From Clostridium puniceum (GTDB lineage: Bacteria; Bacillota; Clostridia; Clostridiales; Clostridiaceae), in NCBI RefSeq assembly GCF_002006345.1, contig NZ_LZZM01000210.1, positions 1-32,401 on the forward strand: a DNA stretch of 32,401 nt, written 5' to 3'. Position numbers and translations under genes: made by a program. Of the stretch, positions 15,129-24,227 are shown in pieces; positions within the stretch are counted from its first letter, which is position 1; each line of letters starts with the position of its first letter. The notes beneath the pieces were generated by a model. It saw nothing but the letters and a program-made list of their open reading frames with translations, ran no database searches and was not told the DNA's origin.

Positions 15129-17792
15129 ATGAAGAAATATTTTTGTAAAACAACTGAAGAATCATTAAAAGAATTTAATGTAACTTTAGAAGGACTGACT
15201 AGTGCAAAAGCCAATGAAATACTGAATTCTGTAGGAGAAAACATTTTAAATGAAAAAAAGAAAAAGAGTATTTTATCTGTATTCTTAGAACAATTTAAAG
15301 ACTTATTGGTAATTATTTTAATTGTTGCTGCTATCATTTCTGCAATGACTGGTAATATGGAAAGTACTTTTGTAATTATAGCTGTTATAACTATGAATGC
15401 TATTTTAGGTACAGTCCAATATGTTAAAGCTGAACAATCCCTGGATAGTTTGAAGGCTTTATCCGCTCCTAATGCTAAGGTTATTAGAAATGGAGTTAAA
15501 ATTGAAATTCCATCAAAGCATGTTGTTCCAGGAGATATTTTAGTACTAGAAGCTGGTGATTTAGTCGTTGCTGATGGTAGAATTTTAGAAAATTTTTCTC
15601 TTAAAGTTAATGAAAGTTCTTTAACTGGTGAATCTGAAAGTGTTGATAAATTTCCTGATGTTATTAACAAGGAAGATGTTGCTTTAGGTGACCAAATAAA
15701 TATGGTTTTTTCTAGCTCTTTAGTAACTTATGGCAGAGCTACTGTACTTGTGACTAGTACTGGTATGAACACAGAACTTGGTAAAATTGCTACACTTATG
15801 GAAGAAACACAAGAAAAGAGTACTCCACTTCAAGTTTCCTTAGATGAATTCTCTAAAAAGTTAGCTATTGGAATAATGGGGATTTGTGTTATTGTATTTG
15901 GATTAAGCATGTATAGAGGTACCCCTCTTTTAGATTCATTAATGTTTGCTGTTGCCCTTGCTGTTGCTGCCATTCCAGAAGCTCTTAGTTCAATCGTTAC
16001 TATTGTACTAGCTATAGGCACTCAATCCATGGCTAAGGAAAATGCAATAATAAAGAAACTAAAGGCTGTAGAAGGTCTTGGGTGTGTATCTATAATTTGT
16101 TCTGATAAAACTGGTACTTTAACTCAAAATAAAATGACTGTTAAAAAGATATTTGTTGATAATAAATTAATTGATAGTGATAAAATAAATTTTAAAGATT
16201 CTGATTCAAATTTCCTCTTAACTAGCTCTGTACTTTGTAATGACTCAACTTCTATAGATGGTGCTGAGATTGGTGATCCAACAGAAGTTGCTTTAGTAAA
16301 TTTAGGTCATAAATATTCTTTAGATGAAATTGAATGTAGAAATACTTATTCAAGACTTAAGGAAATTCCTTTTGATTCTGATAGAAAACTTATGAGTACA
16401 CTTCATCAAATAGATGGAAAGTATATAATGATTACTAAAGGTGCTCTTGATGTCTTAATGAATAGAGTAACTTCAATTAAAACTTCAGCTGGAATAGCAG
16501 ATTTTACCGAAAAGGATAAAACTAATATAAATAAAACTAATATGGAACTTTCATCACAAGGTCTAAGAGTTTTAGCTTTCGCCTATAAAGAAATTAAGGA
16601 AAATAAGGAACTTACTTTAGAAGATGAACATAACTTTACTTTCCTTGGATTAATTTCAATGATTGATCCACCTAGAGAAGAATCTAAAGAAGCAGTTAGT
16701 GATTGTATAAAGGCCTCTATTAAACCAATCATGATTACTGGAGATCATAAGATTACTGCTTCTGCTATTGCTAAGGAAATTGGAATCTTGCAAGAAGGTG
16801 ACCTAGCTGTAGAAGGCTTGGAGCTTGATAAAATGTCTGATGATGAACTTAATTCTAAGTTAAAACATATTTCAGTTTATGCAAGGGTATCTCCTGAGCA
16901 TAAAATAAGAATAGTTAAAGCATGGCAAAATAAAGGCAAAATTGTAGCTATGACTGGTGACGGTGTTAATGATGCTCCTGCACTAAAGCAAGCGGATATT
17001 GGTATCGCAATGGGTATAACAGGTACTGAAGTTTCAAAGGATGCAGCTTCTATGATTTTAACAGATGATAACTTTGCAACTATTGTTAAATCTGTTACTA
17101 ATGGAAGAAATATTTATGCTAATATAAAGAACTCAATTAAATTCCTTCTTTCAGGTAATACATCTGGAATACTTGCAGTACTTTATTCATCACTATTTGC
17201 ACTTCCAGTTCCATTTGCGGCAGTACATTTATTATTCATTAACCTAGTAACAGATAGTTTACCTGCTATTGCAATTGGTATGGAAAAATCTAAAAAAGAT
17301 GTTTTAAAGGATAAGCCTAGAGATGCTAAAGAATCTATATTAACTAAAGATTTTATTAAAGATATTGGTATCCAAGGTTTGTTAATAGGAATATTCACTA
17401 TGGTCTCTTACCATATTGGCTTAAATACAGGAAATCACGGACTTGCTATGACTATGGCATTTAGTACCTTATGTTTAGCTAGATTATTCCATGGCTTTAA
17501 CTGCCGAGGTAAAAGATCTATCTTTGGACTGGGAGTTTTCAGTAATAAATTCAGTTGGATGGCTTTTATAGCAGGTGTTTTACTTGTAAATATAGTTCTA
17601 CTTGTACCAGTGCTTCAAGGATTATTTGAAATAACTGCTCTTAGCAGCAATCAACTATTATTAGTACATTTACTTGCCTTCCTCCCAACTTTAATAATAC
17701 AAACCTTTAAAGTAATAAGAGACCTTATTGAAGACAAAAATGAAAAAGTTCACGAAAAACATAATATTAACTCTAGAAATAAAGCTGCTTAA
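15129..17792 (+). CDS. P-type cation ATPase, calcium-ATPase-like; probable Mn2+ (or Ca2+) exporter
   Basis: Polytopic membrane pump of 887 aa with the whole P2-type layout: N-terminal cation ATPase domain, helices M1-M2 (about 58-95), actuator TGES (166-169), M4 with PEAL (283-286), phosphorylation site DKTGT (D326), nucleotide-binding domain, hinge TGDGVNDAP near 615, and M5-M10 including NLVTDSLPA. The PEAL and N-x-x-T-D motifs match SERCA/LMCA1-type calcium pumps. The upstream Mn2+ riboswitch implies that Mn2+ is the physiological substrate, as for YoaB-type pumps; that is inference. The start at 15129 has AAAGGAAG; an in-frame TTG at 15111 is less likely. Confidence 0.93.
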   Translation: MKKYFCKTTEESLKEFNVTLEGLTSAKANEILNSVGENILNEKKKKSILSVFLEQFKDLLVIILIVAAIISAMTGNMESTFVIIAVITMNAILGTVQYVKAEQSLDSLKALSAPNAKVIRNGVKIEIPSKHVVPGDILVLEAGDLVVADGRILENFSLKVNESSLTGESESVDKFPDVINKEDVALGDQINMVFSSSLVTYGRATVLVTSTGMNTELGKIATLMEETQEKSTPLQVSLDEFSKKLAIGIMGICVIVFGLSMYRGTPLLDSLMFAVALAVAAIPEALSSIVTIVLAIGTQSMAKENAIIKKLKAVEGLGCVSIICSDKTGTLTQNKMTVKKIFVDNKLIDSDKINFKDSDSNFLLTSSVLCNDSTSIDGAEIGDPTEVALVNLGHKYSLDEIECRNTYSRLKEIPFDSDRKLMSTLHQIDGKYIMITKGALDVLMNRVTSIKTSAGIADFTEKDKTNINKTNMELSSQGLRVLAFAYKEIKENKELTLEDEHNFTFLGLISMIDPPREESKEAVSDCIKASIKPIMITGDHKITASAIAKEIGILQEGDLAVEGLELDKMSDDELNSKLKHISVYARVSPEHKIRIVKAWQNKGKIVAMTGDGVNDAPALKQADIGIAMGITGTEVSKDAASMILTDDNFATIVKSVTNGRNIYANIKNSIKFLLSGNTSGILAVLYSSLFALPVPFAAVHLLFINLVTDSLPAIAIGMEKSKKDVLKDKPRDAKESILTKDFIKDIGIQGLLIGIFTMVSYHIGLNTGNHGLAMTMAFSTLCLARLFHGFNCRGKRSIFGLGVFSNKFSWMAFIAGVLLVNIVLLVPVLQGLFEITALSSNQLLLVHLLAFLPTLIIQTFKVIRDLIEDKNEKVHEKHNINSRNKAA

Positions 17793-17817
17793 AGAATATT
17801 AAACTTCTATATAAAAC

Positions 17818-17859
17818 AGGTTATATGAATTAATAAATAAAATTATTTTCATATAACCT
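17818..17859 (+). terminator. Hairpin after the P-type ATPase gene
   Basis: A perfect 12-bp stem (17818-17829 with 17848-17859, AGGTTATATGAA type) 26 nt after the stop codon, followed by TATATTATTTC. The T-tract is interrupted, so termination may be partial. The rest of the approximately 310-bp gap to hydE (17860-18102) is AT-rich with no gene; a weak promoter may lie near 18001-18035. Confidence 0.6.
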
Positions 17860-18102
17860 TATATTATTTCTTGTTAATATATTTCATGAGATTAGTGAAT
17901 TTCATATAATTTTTACCAAATCAAATCTCAATTTATAAAAATTATATCTTATAAGTTTTTTATACAATATTATTCAATATCTTATTTTTACTAAGAACCT
18001 TTGTATTGTTATATTTCTAAATTCTATAGTATACTAATAACAGTTAATATTTAAGAAATAATCAATGGATATCGTTAATTTTATTTTGATATAGGAGGAA
18101 CC

Positions 18103-19158
18103 ATGAATAAACTTATTGAAAAAGCTAAACTTACTCATAATTTAGATAAAGATGAAATATTGGAATTATTACAAAATGATAATATAAATGAAGAACTTTT
18201 CAAGGCTGCTGATGAAGTTAGGCAAGAATTTTTAGGTGACTATGTTCACTTAAGAGGCTTAATTGAATTTACAAACATCTGTAAGAGAAATTGTATGTAT
18301 TGTGGACTTCGAAGAGACAATAAAAATCTTGAAAGATATAGATTGACTAAAGAAGAAATATTAGATTTTGCAAATAAAGCTGTTAGTTATGGCTATAAAA
18401 CTCTTGTTCTTCAAGGTGGAGAAGATGATTATTTTACTAAAGAAAGAATGACTGAAATAGTAAAAGAAATAAAAAATTTAGGAGTTGCCTTAACTTTAAG
18501 CTTAGGTGAAAAGACTTATGAAGAGTATAAAGCATTTAAGGAAGCTGGTGCTGATAGATATTTAATACGTATTGAAACTACAGATAAAAAGCTTTATGAA
18601 GACATGGATCCTAATATGAGTTTTGAAGAAAGATTAGACTGTCTAAACAACTTAAGAGATTTAGGATATGAAGTTGGAAGTGGAATTCTTGTTGGACTTC
18701 CAAATCAAACCTTAGAATCTATAGCTAAAGATATATTATTCTTTAAACTAATTAATGCAGATATGATTGGAATTGGTCCATTTATACCAAATGAGGATAC
18801 CCCATTAAAAGCTTCAAAGGGCGGTGACCTTACTTTAGCATTAAAAGTTATGGCTTTAACACGTTTAATTCTACCTGATATAAATATTCCGGCTACAACT
18901 GCAATGGAATCTTTAACGCCAAATGGAAGAATAATTGCACTTCAAAGTGGTGCTAATGTTGTAATGCCTAATGTTACTGAAGGTGAGTATAGAAAACTTT
19001 ATGCATTATATCCAGGTAAAATATGTACTGGTGATACACCTGCCCATTGTAGAGGCTGTATAACTGGAAAGGTAACTGGCATTGGTAGAATAATTTCAGA
19101 TGGTTATGGCTTTAGGGGAAATCAAAATACTAATGCTCATGATGAGAGCTTAATATGA
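18103..19158 (+). CDS. hydE: [FeFe]-hydrogenase H-cluster maturase HydE (radical SAM)
   Basis: Radical S-adenosylmethionine enzyme of 351 aa in the BioB/HydE/PylB group. The AdoMet cluster motif CX3CX2C is C60-KRN-C64-MY-C67. A second C-terminal motif CX7CX2C (C308, C316, C319) is the auxiliary-cluster site of HydE seen in Thermotoga, though not in all homologues. TNICKRNCMYCGLRRDN and GIGPFIPNEDTPL are HydE hallmarks. HydE acts with HydF and HydG in building the diiron subcluster of [FeFe] hydrogenases. Neither hydF nor hydG is adjacent here. The ribosome binding site AGGAGG is strong. It lies inside the segment flanked by the inverted 106-bp repeats. Confidence 0.93.
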   Translation: MNKLIEKAKLTHNLDKDEILELLQNDNINEELFKAADEVRQEFLGDYVHLRGLIEFTNICKRNCMYCGLRRDNKNLERYRLTKEEILDFANKAVSYGYKTLVLQGGEDDYFTKERMTEIVKEIKNLGVALTLSLGEKTYEEYKAFKEAGADRYLIRIETTDKKLYEDMDPNMSFEERLDCLNNLRDLGYEVGSGILVGLPNQTLESIAKDILFFKLINADMIGIGPFIPNEDTPLKASKGGDLTLALKVMALTRLILPDINIPATTAMESLTPNGRIIALQSGANVVMPNVTEGEYRKLYALYPGKICTGDTPAHCRGCITGKVTGIGRIISDGYGFRGNQNTNAHDESLI

Positions 19159-19322
19159 AATATTATCGATAATTGAAAAAGTTATATATGGCTTCTATAT
19201 ACTAATGATAATATGACTGAAATTTAGTTTATATAAAATTAGTGGTTATAACTAAATCTTAATGAGAAACCCTATATAGATAATCTAAACTTGAACTATA
19301 CTTATGCATATAACCAACAAAA

Positions 19323-19376
19323 TTGGATACAGATTTGTTCTATAGAACTCAAAAAATTTAACAAATCTGTATCCAA
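19323..19376. terminator. Long-stem hairpin downstream of hydE
   Basis: TTGGATACAGATTTGTT (19323-19339) pairs perfectly over 17 bp with 19360-19376; the 20-nt loop region contains part of a second palindrome, GTTCTATAGAAC. Downstream is CTTCTCTCTTTT, only a loose T-tract. It may terminate hydE and/or rpiA transcripts, or be a remnant of a small repeat element. Confidence 0.5.
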
Positions 19377-19475
19377 CTTCTCTCTTTTGCCATACTTCTA
19401 AACATGATAAATATTGAATATGATAAAAAATAGCTTAGTATACTGACATTATTTTATTACTAAAACTTAAATATA

Positions 19476-19581
19476 TATGTTCTAAAAAATTTTGTTCATT
19501 AAGATTTAATTTCTATATTAGAGTGATTGGATAAGACAACCAACTAAATTATGAACTTTCTTAATTAGAACTTATATATAA
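19476..19581 (-). repeat. 106-bp repeat, copy B (inverted relative to copy A)
   Basis: Reverse-complement copy of 14535-14640 with a single mismatch. It begins right after the rpiA stop codon. The two copies face each other across 4.8 kb that contains the riboswitch, the P-type ATPase gene and hydE. Confidence 0.85.
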
Positions 19582-19583
19582 AT

Positions 19584-20264
19584 TTATTTTTTAGAAATTA
19601 CTCTAATGCCATCTATACCTGTAACTAGCGCCTTAGTAACAACATTCACAAATAATGAGGTGTCAACAACTCCACAAATATTTTGCAGACTTTTTTCAAG
19701 TTTGTAAATATCAGTAACATTTTCAAACGTTACATCTATCAATAAGTTTCCATTATCACTTATTGTAAAGCCATCTTTTGCTGAACTATTTCTAATTGTT
19801 AGTTTTCCACCTAATTCTGTAACTATTCTTTCAACATACCCTAATGAATCTTGCAAAATTTCAAGTACAACAGGATGTTTAAACGTTAGTGTATTTGAAA
19901 CTTTAGTATCATCTACAAGAAGTATGTAGTCATCAGCCATACTTGCAATTAATTTTTCCTTAGTATGAATTCCACCACCACTTTTTAATGCATTTAGATT
20001 TAGATCAACTTCATCACATCCATCAAAGGCTACACCTACTTTATCAACAGAGCAAGCATGAAGAACTTCTAATCCATTTTTTATACACAGCATTTTTGTT
20101 TTCATTGAAGGGGTAACCACCTTAACATTAAGATCTTTATCCTCTCTTATATAATCTATTAAGTAGGATATAGTACTACCTCCACCTAGACCTATTATCG
20201 TGTTATTTTTTATATATTTTAGAGCTTCTTTAGCACAAGCTTTCTTTAAATCATCACTAGTCAA
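19584..20264 (-). CDS. rpiA: Ribose-5-phosphate isomerase A
   Basis: Cytoplasmic enzyme of the pentose phosphate pathway that interconverts ribose 5-phosphate and ribulose 5-phosphate; 226 aa, the usual size. Active-site residues match E. coli RpiA numbering: D81 and D84 (DGCDEVD), K94 (KSGGG) and E103 (TKEKLIA). The phosphate-binding loop is GLGGGST near 25-31. The family's KGGGGA loop is KSGGGI here, a mild deviation. The start is a TTG at 20264, supported by GGAGGAG 7 nt upstream; no in-frame ATG is nearby. It follows the HAD phosphatase gene by 39 nt and is probably co-transcribed. Confidence 0.93.
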   Translation of the reverse strand: MTSDDLKKACAKEALKYIKNNTIIGLGGGSTISYLIDYIREDKDLNVKVVTPSMKTKMLCIKNGLEVLHACSVDKVGVAFDGCDEVDLNLNALKSGGGIHTKEKLIASMADDYILLVDDTKVSNTLTFKHPVVLEILQDSLGYVERIVTELGGKLTIRNSSAKDGFTISDNGNLLIDVTFENVTDIYKLEKSLQNICGVVDTSLFVNVVTKALVTGIDGIRVISKK

Positions 20265-20303
20265 TTTTATTCTCCTCCTTCGTATTTTTTAATTATGTAT
20301 AAA

Positions 20304-20981
20304 TCAAAGATTCACTTGATTTTGCAGATTCTTTATAATATCTATAATTTCACGGGGATGATCAATCACATAATTGGGATTATAACTCTCTAATTCTTCA
20401 CGATTTCGAAATCCCCAAGTAACGCCAACAGTATCCATTCCGGCTCCAATTCCAGTTTTCATATCGGTATTAGTGTCTCCTATATATAAACAATGGTATG
20501 GTAAAATTTCAAGTTCCTTGGCAGTAATAATTGCACCTTCTGGATCTGGTTTTCTCTTAACATCATCTTTTTCACCAGATATTTTATCAAAATATCCAAT
20601 TCCAAATATGCCTTCCACATTATCAATAGTTCTTTCATGAGGCTTATTAGATAAAACAGCAATTTTAATGTTATTCTTCTTTAAATAATATAGCATGTCA
20701 CTAATTCCATCATAGGCTTTCACTTCATGCATACAATAGACTTTAAAATATTCCATATAAGTAATCAGTGCATCTTCATAGTGTATTAAGTCTTTATCAC
20801 CACAATAAATTAAAGCTCTTTCAATTAACTTCTTATATCCATCACCAACAAATATTTTATAATGCTCTTCATCTACAGGTCCTAATCCATACTTTTTTAA
20901 AGTCAAATTAGCAGTATAGGAAATGGCCTTAATAGAATCCACTAAAGTACCATCCAAATCAAAAATACAACATTGATACAT
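20304..20981 (-). CDS. HAD-family hydrolase, phosphoglycolate-phosphatase-like
   Basis: 225 aa cytoplasmic phosphatase of HAD subfamily I. Motif I is FDLDGTLVDS (D8 nucleophile, D10 acid/base), motif II LSNKPH, motif III lysine in DDVKRKPDP, and motif IV YIGDTNTDM. The cap domain lies between motifs I and II. It resembles Gph/PGP-type enzymes, but HAD substrates are hard to predict; a sugar phosphate fits the adjacent rpiA. The ATG at 20981 has AGGAG 10 nt upstream. An in-frame GTG at 21002 is not supported. Confidence 0.88.
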   Translation of the reverse strand: MYQCCIFDLDGTLVDSIKAISYTANLTLKKYGLGPVDEEHYKIFVGDGYKKLIERALIYCGDKDLIHYEDALITYMEYFKVYCMHEVKAYDGISDMLYYLKKNNIKIAVLSNKPHERTIDNVEGIFGIGYFDKISGEKDDVKRKPDPEGAIITAKELEILPYHCLYIGDTNTDMKTGIGAGMDTVGVTWGFRNREELESYNPNYVIDHPREIIDIIKNLQNQVNL

Positions 20982-21094
20982 TTTACATATTCTCCTATTC
21001 ACTTATTATTTAGACACATTTTTTAAATAACAGACCAATATTCTTGCCTTATATGCCTATTAAATAAATTATATATCTACAAAACAACTAATAC

Positions 21095-21123
21095 AAATGC
21101 CTATTAATGCATAATAAGCATTT
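21095..21123 (-). terminator. Hairpin after the Gfo/Idh/MocA gene
   Basis: AAATGC (21095-21100) and GCATTT (21118-21123) with inner TATTA/TAATA pairing give an 11-bp stem with one mismatch, 26 nt downstream of the oxidoreductase stop. The following minus-strand sequence is only moderately T-rich, so efficiency is uncertain. Confidence 0.4.
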
Positions 21124-21148
21124 GCATTACTATAATATGAATATAATT

Positions 21149-22120
21149 TTATTCAAAAGGATATACAAATCCCCATTGATTTCTTACTTCGCTTAATAAG
21201 TGAGTAACATCAATTGATAATTGAAGTTGATCATCACCGGTTTTATTGGTAATATATTCTTGCATATCTTCAACTTCATAATTAAGAGCTTTTGACGTTT
21301 CTCCTAACTGAAGTTCTTCTGTTCTTCCATCTTCTGTATAAGTAATCGTTGCTTTATCAGCTCTTGGATAATTATTTACCTCAATGTATCCAAGTTCTCC
21401 TGCAACAACCCCACGTTTTGGTTGCTTTGCTCTCATAGTTAAAGCCATAACTGCCATTTGATCACAATCATTTTTCATAATTATACCAGATTGTTCATCT
21501 ACTCCAGTTTCAAAATATTTAGCCGTAGTAAGAACTACATTTGGTTTGCTTTCCATAAAGTATCTTGCAAATGAAGTTGCGTAAACACCTATATCTAATA
21601 GTGCTCCACCTGCTAGTTCTTTACTAAAGAAACGATTTGTCACATCATACTCTTTACAGCTACCAAAGTTAACTTGCACCATTTTTACTTTACCTATAGC
21701 ACCTGAATTAACAATTTCTCTTAATTTTTTGTATAAAGGCATATGGAACATTGTCATTCCTTCTGCAATAACTAAGTTTTTTTCTTTAGCAATGGCAACT
21801 ACTTCATCTAATTGTTTTGCATTTACTGTAATTGCTTTTTCACAGAAAACATGCTTTCCATTTTTTACTGCTTTCAATAAATATTCATAATGTAGATTGT
21901 GTGGTGTTGAAATATATACTATATCAACATTTGGATTTTCAATCATCGCATCACAGTCATTATAAACATTTGCTACCTTGAATTCTTGTGCAAATTCTTG
22001 TGCTTTTCCTAGATTAATATCGCCTACTGCATATACTTCACCATTTACTTCATTTAATGCAGTCGCCATTTCTCTACCAATATTACCAGTTCCTAAAATA
22101 GCCCAATTATATTTTTTCAT
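21149..22120 (-). CDS. Gfo/Idh/MocA-family oxidoreductase
   Basis: 323 aa NAD(P)-dependent sugar or polyol dehydrogenase-type protein. Rossmann motif GTGNIG (about 9-14), then VDIVYISTPHNLHYEY and GKHVFCEKAIT. The family's EKP signature is EKA here. The C-terminal substrate domain includes GGALLDIGVYA. The ATG at 22120 is chosen because AGAAGGA lies 7 nt upstream; an ATG at 22141 lacks a good site. It is on the same strand as the fructose operon but 166 nt downstream of fruA. It could be read through from it or have its own promoter. The substrate is unknown. Confidence 0.88.
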   Translation of the reverse strand: MKKYNWAILGTGNIGREMATALNEVNGEVYAVGDINLGKAQEFAQEFKVANVYNDCDAMIENPNVDIVYISTPHNLHYEYLLKAVKNGKHVFCEKAITVNAKQLDEVVAIAKEKNLVIAEGMTMFHMPLYKKLREIVNSGAIGKVKMVQVNFGSCKEYDVTNRFFSKELAGGALLDIGVYATSFARYFMESKPNVVLTTAKYFETGVDEQSGIIMKNDCDQMAVMALTMRAKQPKRGVVAGELGYIEVNNYPRADKATITYTEDGRTEELQLGETSKALNYEVEDMQEYITNKTGDDQLQLSIDVTHLLSEVRNQWGFVYPFE

Positions 22121-22286
22121 TCTAAATTCCTTCTTTCCCATTTCTAATATGTATAATTTTATTTTTAGATATTACTGCGTATTTGCTACATGTTTGTTTA
22201 GCTCATTCAAAAATAATAGATTTAGTACACTTGTCCCTAATGAAATAAATTGTAAAACTTCTCATTAGAGAAAAATACATATTTTA

Positions 22287-24209
22287 TTATTTATTTTCTT
22301 CTAGTGGTTTCTTTAAAATTGCCAGTATAACACAACCAACTACAGCCCCTACTACTAAAGCAGTTAAAAAACCAAATGGATTTCCTATTACCGGAAGTAC
22401 GAAGATACCACCATGAGGTGCTCTTAAAGTACAGTTAAAGAACATAGATAAACCACCTGCTACTGCAGATCCAGCAATACAAGAAGGAATAACCCTTAAT
22501 GGATCTTGTGCTGCAAAAGGAATTGCACCTTCTGATATGAAAGATAACCCTAAAATATAATTAACTAAACCTGATTGTCTTTCCTTTTTAGTAAATCTGT
22601 TTTTAAAGAAGGTTGTACATAGTGCAATTGCTAATGGTGGAATCATACCACCTGCCATAACAGATGCCATAACTTGATAATTACCTTCAGCTAATTGGGC
22701 AGTACCAAATACATACGATGCCTTGTTAATTGGACCTCCCATATCAGTAGACTGCATACCTGCAACCACCATGCCTAATAATATTTTACTTGATCCACCC
22801 ATACTGTTTAACGTATTAGTCAACGCTGAATTAATTCCACCTACAAAAGGATTTATAATAGTGGTTACAACAGATACAGATAAAATACCAAGTACCGGAT
22901 AAATTAAGATTGGCTTAATACCATCTAAAGCTGATGGAAGTTTACTAAATAATTTTTTAAGTGCTAGTACAAGATATCCTCCAATGAAACCAGCAAGTAA
23001 TGCACCAAGAAAACCTGAGTTAACATTTCCACCAGCGGGATTAGCAAATGTACATCCCATTTTTGCTACAATACCACCAATAAAACCAACTGCTAAACCT
23101 GGACGATCTGCAATACTCATTCCAATATAACCTGCTAAGACAGGTAACATCATACCAAATGCTTGCTCACCAATTGTTTTTAAATAATTGGCAACCGGTG
23201 TATTTTTACCAAAGTTCGCTGGATTAATTTCATAATTATCAAAAAGAAAAGCTAAAGCAATCAATATACCACCGCCAATAACAAATGGAAGCATATGAGA
23301 TACACCATTCATAAGGTGTTTATAAACAGAACGTCCTACACTTTCTTGTTCTGATTCATCTGTAGAAACTTTTGCTCCATTATGGTGATAAATTGGAACA
23401 GTACCACTTACTGCACGATTTATTAACTCTTCGCCTTTATGGATACCATCAGATACTTTTGTACTAATTACTCTTTTTTCATCAAAACGAGCCATATCAA
23501 TATTTTTATCTGCTGCTATAATAATACATTCTGCTGCTGCAATTTCTTCTTTTGTAAGAACATTTTTTGCACCATCTGCACCATTAGTTTCTGCTTTTAG
23601 TGGAATTCCTAGTTGTTTTCCTTTTTGTTCTAAGTTTTCTGCTGCCATAAATGTATGGGCTATTCCAGTTGGACATGCAGTAACAGCTAATACTCTATAT
23701 CCATTTGTTACTTTTGAAACCTTATCTGTAGATTCTTCTGGAAATTTTTCTGTTTCTTTTTCATCAATAATATTTAAGAATTCCTTTTTGCTCTTTGCTG
23801 AAATCAATTTATTTTTAAAATCATCATCCATAAGAATAGTAGATAGTCTAGCTAAAACTTGAAGATGTACATCTACTCCATTTTCTGGTGCCGCAATCAT
23901 AAAAAATAATTTAGATGGCTCACCATCAAGTGCATCAAAATCTACTCCATTAGGAATGACCATAGCTGAAAGACTTGCATCTTTAACAGCCTTATTCTTT
24001 GCATGAGGAATTGCAATTCCTCCACCAATACCTGTTGAACAATGTGCTTCTCTTTCTAAAACACCTTTTTTGTATTCTTCAATATTACTTATGTTTCCTG
24101 ATTTGTCTATTAAACTAGCTAATTTATTGATAACGTTTTCTTTCGTACTAATACTAGTATTGACACCAAGTTCAATACTTTGCTCTTTTAATAAATCTTT
24201 AATTCTCAT
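22287..24209 (-). CDS. fruA: Fructose-specific PTS enzyme IIABC
   Basis: 640 aa fused permease that imports fructose while phosphorylating it to fructose 1-phosphate. Domain order: IIA (about 1-150) with phosphoryl-accepting H69 (AIPHAKN), IIB (about 170-270) with C179 in VTACPTGIAHT, then a membrane IIC domain (about 295-635) with GGGILIALAF, GGPINKASY and APHGG. The IIA-IIB-IIC order is standard for Firmicute FruA. GAGGAGG precedes the start. It is the last gene of the regulator-fruK-fruA unit, 18 nt after fruK. Confidence 0.95.
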   Translation of the reverse strand: MRIKDLLKEQSIELGVNTSISTKENVINKLASLIDKSGNISNIEEYKKGVLEREAHCSTGIGGGIAIPHAKNKAVKDASLSAMVIPNGVDFDALDGEPSKLFFMIAAPENGVDVHLQVLARLSTILMDDDFKNKLISAKSKKEFLNIIDEKETEKFPEESTDKVSKVTNGYRVLAVTACPTGIAHTFMAAENLEQKGKQLGIPLKAETNGADGAKNVLTKEEIAAAECIIIAADKNIDMARFDEKRVISTKVSDGIHKGEELINRAVSGTVPIYHHNGAKVSTDESEQESVGRSVYKHLMNGVSHMLPFVIGGGILIALAFLFDNYEINPANFGKNTPVANYLKTIGEQAFGMMLPVLAGYIGMSIADRPGLAVGFIGGIVAKMGCTFANPAGGNVNSGFLGALLAGFIGGYLVLALKKLFSKLPSALDGIKPILIYPVLGILSVSVVTTIINPFVGGINSALTNTLNSMGGSSKILLGMVVAGMQSTDMGGPINKASYVFGTAQLAEGNYQVMASVMAGGMIPPLAIALCTTFFKNRFTKKERQSGLVNYILGLSFISEGAIPFAAQDPLRVIPSCIAGSAVAGGLSMFFNCTLRAPHGGIFVLPVIGNPFGFLTALVVGAVVGCVILAILKKPLEENK

Positions 24210-24227
24210 AAAAATCCTCCTCGTAAA

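Larger units (their letters stand above)
19159..19583. other. Convergent gap between hydE and rpiA
   Basis: A 425-bp AT-rich gap holding a 17-bp-stem hairpin (19323-19376) and repeat copy B (19476-19581), which abuts the rpiA stop codon. No ORF with a ribosome binding site was found. Confidence 0.6.

Noticed and set aside
15089..15670. Open frame on the minus strand opposite the P-type ATPase start
   Set aside because: It runs through the ATPase actuator-domain coding sequence, has no plausible ribosome binding site and resembles no family.
19249..19265. Third partial copy of the 106-bp repeat
   Set aside because: Only about 13 nt (TAAATCTTAATGA) match; in such AT-rich DNA this may be chance.
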